This document shows, piece after piece, positions 1 to 4,523 of a DNA stretch of 5,567 bases. The translations under genes and the position numbers were made by a program. The stretch is from Planctomycetota bacterium (GTDB taxonomy: Bacteria; Planctomycetota; Phycisphaerae; FEN-1346; JAACEH01): positions 1 to 5,567 of the forward strand of contig JAFGPY010000386.1 of the NCBI GenBank assembly GCA_016935955.1, in the 5' to 3' direction. The notes under the pieces are model-generated. The model was not told the DNA's origin, searched no databases, and saw nothing but the letters and a program-made list of their open reading frames with translations. Every line of letters begins with the position of its first letter. The first letter of the stretch is position 1.

Positions 1-16
1 CCGACCATTACGTCGG
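1..16 (-). other. Small hairpin in the rRNA-type leader
   Basis: Read on the minus strand, CCGAC and GTCGG form a perfect 5-bp stem around a 6-nt loop (GTAATG). It lies about 35 nt downstream of the boxA-like element, at the window edge. Such a hairpin could be part of the folded leader ahead of a 16S rRNA or of its processing stem, but the partner sequence is outside the window and a 5-bp stem can occur by chance. Confidence 0.3.
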
Positions 17-19
17 CTT

Positions 20-31
20 GGCCACACTCTT
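20..31 (-). promoter_or_regulatory. Possible boxC-like element
   Basis: The minus strand reads AGAGTGTGGCCA here, about 20 nt after boxA. E. coli rrn leaders carry a boxC with a TGTGTGGGCA-type core at a similar place. The match is partial (GTGTGG and CA), and boxC has the weakest known function of the three boxes, so this call rests mostly on position. Confidence 0.25.
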
Positions 32-50
32 GTGCTCTCACACTGCTGCC

Positions 51-66
51 TAATTGTCAAAGAACA
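51..66 (-). promoter_or_regulatory. rRNA-type boxA antitermination element
   Basis: The minus strand reads TGTTCTTTGACAATTA. The E. coli rrn boxA region is TGCTCTTTAACAATTTA, so the match is near perfect, with a C/T and an A/G change in the core. In rRNA leaders the boxA RNA binds the NusB-NusE(S10) pair and lets RNA polymerase escape Rho while it transcribes the untranslated rRNA. Here it directly follows a hairpin and a very strong promoter, which is the usual P, boxB, boxA order of rrn leaders. The rRNA itself would begin beyond the left edge. A less likely alternative is another long untranslated transcript, such as a CRISPR array, since boxA is also known in some CRISPR leaders. Confidence 0.78.
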
Positions 67-67
67 A

Positions 68-96
68 GGCTATGGGCTCGAACCGCCCCCATAGCC
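68..96 (-). promoter_or_regulatory. boxB-like leader hairpin
   Basis: On the minus strand GGCTATGGG and CCCATAGCC form a perfect 9-bp stem around an 11-nt loop. It can also fold with GGCTAT/ATAGCC, a 2-nt bulge, and GGGC/GCCC closing a 7-nt loop GGTTCGA. It starts 4 nt after the predicted transcription start of P2 and ends 1 nt before the boxA core. A hairpin here is the position of boxB in rrn leaders. No U-tract follows, so it is not an intrinsic terminator. Confidence 0.7.
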
Positions 97-106
97 GAGA
101 CCCGAG

Positions 107-134
107 ATCATACCAGACCCGGCTATAGTGTCAA
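107..134 (-). promoter_or_regulatory. Strong sigma70-type promoter P2 of the rRNA-type leader
   Basis: On the minus strand a consensus -35 TTGACA (129..134) is followed by a 16-bp spacer and a -10 TATGAT (107..112). The spacer ends in TGG, which gives an extended -10 (TGn) motif. The predicted start of transcription is near position 100. The first transcribed bases are GC-rich, as in growth-regulated rRNA promoters. AT-rich A/T tracts at about 157..176 lie some 57 to 76 bp upstream of the start, where an UP-type element could sit, although a little too far for the classical position. This is the best promoter in the window, and its product starts directly with the boxB-like hairpin and boxA. 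Confidence 0.8.
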
Positions 135-249
135 CACCAATTTCGGCGTTAACAGCCTAAATTTTCACTTTTTGAACGACTCCCCCGCTGAGTTGCTGCT
201 TGGGGCCCGCGTCGTGTTGGCGTGCTCCAAGCCTCCACTGCAGAGTCAT

Positions 250-279
250 ACTATACACCATTTCGCCAGCCCGTGTCAA
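250..279 (-). promoter_or_regulatory. Second tandem promoter P1
   Basis: On the minus strand a consensus -35 TTGACA (274..279) is followed by an 18-bp spacer and TATAGT (250..255). The predicted start is near 243, about 143 nt upstream of the P2 start. The -35 sits in the 11-mer GGTGTTGACAC, which recurs exactly at P2. Two tandem promoters are typical of rRNA operons. The 18-bp spacer makes it likely weaker than P2. Three GTGTTG copies (plus-strand CAACAC at 277..282, 287..292 and 300..305) run from the -35 into the upstream region. Confidence 0.6.
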
Positions 280-422
280 CACCCCGCAACACAAAATTCC
301 AACACAGAAATTCGTGCCCGCCTCACCCGCAACCACCGGCCCGCACCGTCGCATCGCTGACGCAGAGCCCACCCCGCCACTTCCCGAAAAACACCCATCG
401 CCATGCATGCGACATGCCGCCA

Positions 423-1646
423 TCAACGCGCCAACACCAGAGCGCACAGGTGTCCGCCGAATCCCGCCGACATCTTCAGCACGCGGCGAATCGCCCCCCG
501 CTCGCCCCCACGCCGCACGCACTCGATCTCGCCGCCGGGCGTCACTCGAACATCGCCGATCGAAGGAGGATAGTGCCCGGTGACCATGGCTCGAATCGCG
601 ACGGCCGTCTCAACGGCGCACGCCGCGCCGAGCAGGTGCCCGTGTATGTCCTTCGTCACCATGATCGGCACATTGCAGCCGCGAGGAGCGAAGAGTCGCC
701 CCAACGCGCGGGCCTCGTTCAAGTCGCCATCGCGTGTCGCCGTGCCGTGAACGGCAATCATGTCCAGTTGCGATGCGTCGAGTTCCGCGCGGTTCAGCGC
801 CGTTGCCGCCACATGCGACAACGCTTCGCCGTCGGTCGGCATGGCCATCAGGCTGAAAGCGGCAGAGCCCGTTGCCGCAGCACACAGGCTCGCCATCACG
901 GGAAGTCGCAGTTGGTCGGCCAGCGACTTTGTGACCATGACGAAGCATGCAGCTCCTTCGCCGACGTAGAATCCGCAACGATCCTCGCTGAACGGTTTCC
1001 CGCGCTGTCGGTGATCGGCGTCGCACGGTGGCAGCAACCCGAGCCGCGCGTACGAGGCAAGCACCAGCGGTTGCAGCGATGCGTCGGCGGCGCCGCACAC
1101 GACGACGTCCGCCCTGCCCTCCAGGATCATGGCCCGGCCCGCAGCCATGGCATAGCCGCCCGAGGCGCAGGCTGCGGCCGTGGCCAGCATCGGACCCCGC
1201 AGGCCGAACCGCCGGGCAATTGCCCTCGCGGCCGACGCCGGATCGATCTCCGCGAACCATTCCTCGCCGATGGCACAGGATGGCGTACCAGGAAGAACCT
1301 CACGTCGCAGCAGATCGAGTCCGCCCTTGGAAATCGTGAACACCGTGGCGCATCGTTGCGGCGGCACCAAGGACAGAAGGACCTCGGCCAGAGAGGGCCC
1401 ACCGGTTCCGCCATTGTGCGGCCGGCCGAGAGCCTGCTCGGCGGCACACAGTGCCAGAGTCGCCGCTCGATCCTCGCCGGGACGGGACGGCACGAGACCG
1501 GGCGGCACGGCGCCGACCGTGTACCGCGAATTGTCGGGCCAGGCCGCAGCAACGCCGTGACCCGCCAACACGCGGTCGAGGGCCTCCGGGCCCTCGCCTT
1601 GCGGCAGGATGCAGCCCATGGCGACGATTGCAGCATCGATAGACAT
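423..1646 (-). CDS. FabF-like beta-ketoacyl-ACP synthase (KAS I/II type) linked to bioB
   Basis: A 407-residue condensing enzyme of the thiolase fold, the usual length for FabF/FabB. These enzymes decarboxylate malonyl-ACP and join it to an acyl chain. The nucleophile is C160 in AACASGG. The histidines are H300 in VHGTAT and H337 in GHLLGA, and K332 lies in TKDIHGH, so the active site looks complete. Typical FabF stretches are also seen at GRADVVVCGAADAS (177-190) and KPFSEDRCGFYVGEGA (217-232). The C-terminal loop reads GFGGHL instead of the usual GFGGTN. I chose the ATG at 1646, where MSIDAAIVAMGC begins as the family does; an ATG 27 codons upstream would overlap bioB and add unrelated sequence. 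No clear Shine-Dalgarno precedes it, so translation may be coupled to bioB, which ends 22 bp before. Family certain; role in pimeloyl (biotin precursor) synthesis is inferred from context only. It differs from BioZ, which is KAS III-like. Confidence 0.9.
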   Translation of the reverse strand: MSIDAAIVAMGCILPQGEGPEALDRVLAGHGVAAAWPDNSRYTVGAVPPGLVPSRPGEDRAATLALCAAEQALGRPHNGGTGGPSLAEVLLSLVPPQRCATVFTISKGGLDLLRREVLPGTPSCAIGEEWFAEIDPASAARAIARRFGLRGPMLATAAACASGGYAMAAGRAMILEGRADVVVCGAADASLQPLVLASYARLGLLPPCDADHRQRGKPFSEDRCGFYVGEGAACFVMVTKSLADQLRLPVMASLCAAATGSAAFSLMAMPTDGEALSHVAATALNRAELDASQLDMIAVHGTATRDGDLNEARALGRLFAPRGCNVPIMVTKDIHGHLLGAACAVETAVAIRAMVTGHYPPSIGDVRVTPGGEIECVRRGGERGAIRRVLKMSAGFGGHLCALVLAR

Positions 1647-1668
1647 GGTGATTCCGAGAGAGGGTTCG

Positions 1669-2688
1669 TCAGCCGTTGTCGCCAGACGCCACGGGAGTCT
1701 CGGCGATCCGCAGGCCAAGAGCGGCAATCATGGTCCGGTCGTCGCTTGCCGACCGACCACGTGTCGTCAGGTAGTTGCCGACCAGGCACCCGTCGGCGCC
1801 TGCGGCGAAGATTTGCGACTGCGCGTCGCCCAGGTTCACCTCCCGCCCGCCGGCGATCTTGATGCAGCGGGTCGGAAGGATGAAACGCATCATGGCGATG
1901 ATGGCCAGGCACTGACGCGGCGACAGCGGTGCGGTTCCGGCCAGAGGCGTACCCGGAATCGGATTCAGAAGATTAACAGGCACCACGTCGGCGTCTAGTT
2001 CGCGCACGGCCAGGGCGAGGTCCACGCGGTCGGCGTCGCTTTCGCCGAGACCGAACAGGCCTCCGCAGCACAGCTCCATGCCGGCCTCTTTGACGCGGCG
2101 TGCAGTGGCCACGCGATCGTCATAGCTGTGCGTCGTCACAACGCGAAGAAAGTGGTGCTGCGACGTTTCCAGATTGTGGTTGTAACGCCGGCAACCGGCG
2201 GCCGCCAGTTGTGCGGCCATGGCTCCGTCGAGCATGCCCAGGCTGGCACACGGCGAGATGCCGACCTCGCTATGCATGCGATCGATGACCCGGCACAAAC
2301 GGTCGAGTTCCCTGGGCGTGGGCCGCGCGCCGCTGGTAACCAGCCCGAAGCACGCCGCACCGTCATCGCGAGCCTGTCGGGCCTGGTCCAGCAACTGGTC
2401 CTCGTCGAGGAGTCCGTGGGCGGCGATGCCCGTGGCGTGTCGTGCAGACTGGCTGCACCAGCGGCAATCCTCGGAGCAGCGTCCGACCTTCGCGGCCACG
2501 ATGCCGCACAGATGTACCGTGTCGCCGCGATGAGCCCGGCGGATGCCCTCAGCCGCTTTGAGTACGACGTCCGGATAGTCGCGACTCAGGTCGACCAACT
2601 CGAGGGCCTCGGCGCGCGACAACCCGTGGCCCGCCAGGGGGCCGGCCGCCAAGTCGGCAATGCGCTTGTCTACTTCGCCTGCCACCAT
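1669..2688 (-). CDS. bioB: Biotin synthase BioB
   Basis: A 339-residue radical SAM enzyme that inserts sulfur into dethiobiotin, the last step of biotin synthesis, in the cytoplasm. The CxxxCxxC motif for the SAM-binding [4Fe-4S] cluster is C71-SED-C75-RW-C78. BioB signatures follow: YNHNLETS (169-176), TTHSYDDR (185-192), LCCGGLFGLGES (206-217), VPVNLLNPIPGTPL (236-249), AGGRE (279-283) and NYLTT (305-309). Cysteines matching the E. coli auxiliary-cluster ligands C97, C128 and C188 are C113, C147 and C207. The fourth E. coli ligand, Arg260 (VRLSAGRE), aligns with K277 (IKIAGGRE). An additional cysteine, C61, lies ten residues before C71 and recalls the DLCSI segment of anaerobe-type BioBs. 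The start at 2688 is preceded by only a weak GGGGAC, about 12 nt upstream. No bioA, bioD or bioF is present in the window. The condensing-enzyme gene follows after 22 bp. Confidence 0.96.
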   Translation of the reverse strand: MVAGEVDKRIADLAAGPLAGHGLSRAEALELVDLSRDYPDVVLKAAEGIRRAHRGDTVHLCGIVAAKVGRCSEDCRWCSQSARHATGIAAHGLLDEDQLLDQARQARDDGAACFGLVTSGARPTPRELDRLCRVIDRMHSEVGISPCASLGMLDGAMAAQLAAAGCRRYNHNLETSQHHFLRVVTTHSYDDRVATARRVKEAGMELCCGGLFGLGESDADRVDLALAVRELDADVVPVNLLNPIPGTPLAGTAPLSPRQCLAIIAMMRFILPTRCIKIAGGREVNLGDAQSQIFAAGADGCLVGNYLTTRGRSASDDRTMIAALGLRIAETPVASGDNG

Positions 2689-2716
2689 CCGATCATTCGT
2701 CCCCAGATAAGCGCTG

Positions 2717-2739
2717 GGCAGGCCTCACGGAGACCTGCC
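2717..2739 (-). repeat. Strong hairpin between the small-protein gene and bioB
   Basis: On the minus strand GGCAGGTCTC and GAGGCCTGCC form a 10-bp stem (nine Watson-Crick pairs and one G-U) around a 3-nt loop CGT; GCGC on both flanks could pair further. It sits in the 94-bp gap before bioB. No U-tract follows, so it may be an attenuating or Rho-dependent end of the upstream small-protein unit, or an mRNA stability element. No convincing bioB promoter is seen in the gap. Confidence 0.55.
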
Positions 2740-2782
2740 GCACGCGCAGACACTTTCGACTGTTCCCGGACAACAAGCGGTT

Positions 2783-3121
2783 CTAGCGCTTCGGGTGCTG
2801 GAACACCTTGGCCAGATCCACCGTGTCGCCCTTCTTCTGGAAGTCCTTCTTGCCGGCGTCGATCATGTAGAAGCTCATCTTGTTGCTGGCCGTGTCGATA
2901 ACCGCCACGCCCGCGCGGCTGCCGGCGACCTGGATCGTGCAGGCCTTGAAGAAGCCTGCGGCGTCCGACGCGCTGCCGGCGTAAGCAGCGTTAGTCAGCA
3001 ACCCGCTGATGTCGGTCGGTCTCTCGGCACCGGCACGCACGACACAAAGCGACACCACCACAGCCAGGAGGACGACATTCAGAACCACAACACTGGAAAG
3101 GATGAAATCCTTGGTTTTCAT
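2783..3121 (-). CDS. Small membrane-anchored or exported protein with VIDT motif
   Basis: I do not recognise a named family. The 112-residue protein starts MKTKDF, followed by a long hydrophobic segment (about residues 7-30) that would act as a signal anchor or signal peptide, so the rest is probably outside the cytoplasmic membrane. The C-terminal half carries GVAVIDTASNKMSFYMID (71-88) and DLAKVF (102-107). The same pattern, VIDT, four residues, M-x-F, then DL-x-K-x-F about 26 residues on, occurs in the gene just upstream (94 residues), so the two are diverged paralogues. The segment resembles a single beta-sheet repeat of the kind found in planctomycete exported proteins; that is an impression from memory. 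The start is supported by AAGGAGA 6 nt before the ATG. The stop is TAG. It is co-directional with the neighbouring small genes, with a 66-bp gap to the preceding one. Function unknown. Confidence 0.8.
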   Translation of the reverse strand: MKTKDFILSSVVVLNVVLLAVVVSLCVVRAGAERPTDISGLLTNAAYAGSASDAAGFFKACTIQVAGSRAGVAVIDTASNKMSFYMIDAGKKDFQKKGDTVDLAKVFQHPKR

Positions 3122-3187
3122 GTGACTGTCTCCTTGACGTCTATCGTTAACCCAAAAGATGGACCCGAACTAACGAACCCGAACCAC

Positions 3188-3472
3188 CTACTCGGTGCGT
3201 CCGAAGTCCTTCTTCAGGTCGGCCTGGCTGCCCCTGAGCGGCAGGAACTGCTCCTGCGAGATGTCGAACTCGAAGAACAACATCCGCTGCGTCACGGTGT
3301 CGATCACGCAGAGGGCGTCGCTGCCGCTTGACGTCGACGCCGGAACCATCACGTAATCGGCAAAGCGACCGGCCTGAGCATTGGCCACGTGGTTATGGCC
3401 AAGGTCCGCCGCCACTCCCGCCAGAATCAGAGCGGTGAAGGTCAGGAAAAAGATCGCAAACGTTTTACCCAT
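3188..3472 (-). CDS. Small exported protein with VIDT motif, paralogue of the next gene
   Basis: No named family recognised. The 94-residue protein has a signal-peptide-like start: MGK, then a hydrophobic run (about residues 5-22), then ANAQA (30-34), a plausible signal peptidase site. The predicted mature part is about 60 residues. It reads DYVMVPASTSSGSDALCVIDT (39-59), TQRMLFFEFD (61-70) and ADLKKDF (84-90). The phrases 'YVMVPA...ALCVIDTVTQRMLFFEFD' suggest alternating beta strands. The VIDT-x4-M-x-F and DLKKDF elements match those of the downstream 112-residue protein. A single cysteine (C55) lies in the mature part. AAAGGAG precedes the ATG at good spacing. It probably belongs to one transcript with the 68-residue gene upstream, 89 bp away, and the paralogue downstream. 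Confidence 0.82.
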   Translation of the reverse strand: MGKTFAIFFLTFTALILAGVAADLGHNHVANAQAGRFADYVMVPASTSSGSDALCVIDTVTQRMLFFEFDISQEQFLPLRGSQADLKKDFGRTE

Positions 3473-3561
3473 TGTTCAGGCTCCTTTCTCGTTGCCACCA
3501 TATCGCCCCGCACCTCTGGACCCCTGGAGCGAGTGTCTTATTCGATGAATCGCTGGGCGCC

Positions 3562-3768
3562 TCAGCGGTTGCTTCGCTTGAGGAAACTGACCGCCAGCAT
3601 CAGGGCCACAAGAATCACGAGGAGCCAGCCGGCCACAAAGGCCTTGGCCGGCGTAGCCTCGACCAGCGTGGCCACGTCCTGATTCCCGACAGCCCGCGCC
3701 GTCTGGGTCGCCGACAGCAGAGCCGCCGCAGCGACCATGCCATGTCCGATCAGTCGTACCATACGCAT
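3562..3768 (-). CDS. Small signal-peptide plus single-transmembrane protein
   Basis: No named family recognised. A 68-residue protein with a positively charged start (MRMVRLIGHG), a hydrophobic stretch (about 10-20) and TARA-VG (23-28), which looks like a signal peptidase cleavage site. A short loop (VGNQDVATLVEATPAKA, 27-43) precedes a clear transmembrane helix (about 44-63), and the protein ends in a basic tail, KRSNR. After cleavage it would be a roughly 42-residue single-span protein with a short outside segment and a cytoplasmic tail. I chose ATG 3768 because GGAGGA lies 4 nt before it and a promoter sits about 40 bp upstream; the longer open frame upstream of this ATG is not protein-like. 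It is the first gene of the small-protein unit. It could be a component of a larger membrane complex, but nothing in the sequence says which. Confidence 0.75.
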   Translation of the reverse strand: MRMVRLIGHGMVAAAALLSATQTARAVGNQDVATLVEATPAKAFVAGWLLVILVALMLAVSFLKRSNR

Positions 3769-3803
3769 TCGTCCTCCGACTGCGGAAGGTGCAGTCTGCC
3801 CGT

Positions 3804-3831
3804 ATTCTAAACGACCGCCCGGCCTTGTAAA
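3804..3831 (-). promoter_or_regulatory. Sigma70-type promoter for the small-protein unit
   Basis: On the minus strand TTTACA (3826..3831), a 16-bp spacer and TAGAAT (3804..3809) match the -35 and -10 consensus at five of six bases each. Predicted transcription starts near 3797, giving a leader of about 29 nt before the GGAGGA site and ATG of the 68-residue gene. Confidence 0.6.
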
Positions 3832-3887
3832 GTCTTTTCCAGAAAGGCCGTAGCCGCACATGACTAGTTCCGACAGACGACACGACG

Positions 3888-3907
3888 GCAAGCCGCCGGC
3901 GGCTTGC
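3888..3907 (-). repeat. 20-bp perfect palindrome between transcription units
   Basis: GCAAGCCGCC is followed immediately by its exact reverse complement GGCGGCTTGC. In RNA it would form at least an 8-bp GC-rich stem with a CCGG loop. It lies 33 bp past the stop codon of the 168-residue gene and about 55 bp before the next promoter, where a terminator would be expected. No U-tract follows on either strand, so it is either a U-less terminator, an mRNA 3' end stabiliser, or a site for a dimeric DNA-binding protein. Confidence 0.6.
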
Positions 3908-3940
3908 ACGGGAACCCAGACACCGCGTCCTCGACAGCCG

Positions 3941-4447
3941 TCAAAGGTAGGCCGACACGGGAGCCAGCAATTCACGGAACAGGCTCGTCGGCATGTTGAC
4001 GGTCTGCCAAGACGGGCTTCGCAGACGACAGTGCCGGCCGTAGAGTTCGGCCGCGATGGCGACGAACGCGTACCACTCGTCGCGGAAGCGGTGCACATCG
4101 GTGAAGGCCTCGGCATCGCCCGGCTCGCCCAGCACGTAGGCGAAGACGAACATGCCCTGGAAGTCGCGTCCGAAAACCTCTTCCCAGGTGGCCAGATTTG
4201 CCAGGTCGTCACGCTCGACCCAGTTCTCCCAGAAGCGCTTCTGGCCGCGCGTCACGTACGGGAACTTGCGGCCCTTGACGTCGACCAGCAGGTTGACGCC
4301 GCTCGAACTGTAGACGACGAAGTCGAAGCTCTTCAGCGACACGCCGCCGAACAGAGCCCGCTTGGCCTCGTCCACGGCAACGTACGGTGTCCCACGCTCG
4401 CGCAGGAACGACTCGAACGCTGCCTCGTAGTGGATGGTGCGCTTCAT
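3941..4447 (-). CDS. Uncharacterised protein with a PD-(D/E)XK nuclease-like core
   Basis: A 168-residue soluble protein with no signal peptide or membrane segment. It opens MKRTIHYEAAFESFLRERG and continues with VAVDEAKRALF (24-33), LKSFDFVVYS (38-47), NLLVDVKGRKF (52-62) and a C-terminal half rich in aromatic residues. An aspartate on one strand (D42), then D56-V-K58 on the next strand, after a helix carrying E27, is the layout of the PD-(D/E)XK core; Q69 lies in the following helix. These residues would bind a metal ion and cut a phosphodiester in active members. I recall similar uncharacterised proteins from planctomycetes but cannot name a family. The ATG at 4447 is chosen because the family-like HYEAAFE start follows directly; the 52 codons of open frame upstream overlap hisS and look like non-coding translation. 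No clear Shine-Dalgarno is seen. It starts 76 bp after the hisS stop, so co-transcription is plausible. Role unknown. Confidence 0.8.
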   Translation of the reverse strand: MKRTIHYEAAFESFLRERGTPYVAVDEAKRALFGGVSLKSFDFVVYSSSGVNLLVDVKGRKFPYVTRGQKRFWENWVERDDLANLATWEEVFGRDFQGMFVFAYVLGEPGDAEAFTDVHRFRDEWYAFVAIAAELYGRHCRLRSPSWQTVNMPTSLFRELLAPVSAYL

Positions 4448-4523
4448 CGCTGATGGCCTGTCCCGAGAGTTGCTGGCTGCCCATCCACGGACGCCGCGGT
4501 CCGCTGGTCTGAGGGCCTTCCGG

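Larger units (their letters stand above)
1..422 (-). other. Gene-free control region of a probable rRNA operon
   Basis: This stretch follows the stop codon of the condensing-enzyme gene and contains no credible protein gene; the open frames crossing it are arginine- and proline-rich and lack family motifs. It holds, in transcription order on the minus strand, promoter P1, promoter P2, a boxB-like hairpin, boxA, and the start of a leader running off the left edge. No canonical terminator for the upstream gene is visible: there is only a short GCATG/CATGC hairpin (405..417) and, 13 nt later, a T5 run, too far apart for a usual intrinsic terminator. Read-through into the rRNA unit is therefore possible. 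Confidence 0.65.

Noticed and set aside
68..96. A tRNA T-arm, because the loop reads GGTTCGA between GGGC and GCCC.
   Set aside because: No D-arm or anticodon arm is present nearby, and the hairpin sits between a strong promoter and boxA, so a leader hairpin explains it better.
405..417. An intrinsic terminator after the condensing-enzyme gene (GCATG/CATGC stem, later T5).
   Set aside because: The stem is only 5 bp and the T5 run lies 13 nt beyond it, which does not fit an intrinsic terminator.
222..1862. A 546-codon open frame on the plus strand.
   Set aside because: It is the antisense shadow of the condensing-enzyme gene in GC-rich DNA. Its product is extremely rich in Arg, and no family motif is visible, while the minus-strand frame has complete KAS motifs.
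2128..2901. A 257-codon plus-strand open frame over bioB.
   Set aside because: It lies opposite bioB, whose minus-strand product has every biotin synthase signature. The plus-strand product shows no domain.
3562..4212. A long 216-codon version of the 68-residue membrane protein.
   Set aside because: The extra 148 residues cross the palindrome and promoter and overlap the nuclease-like gene in another frame. The short form has its own promoter, GGAGGA site and signal-peptide start.
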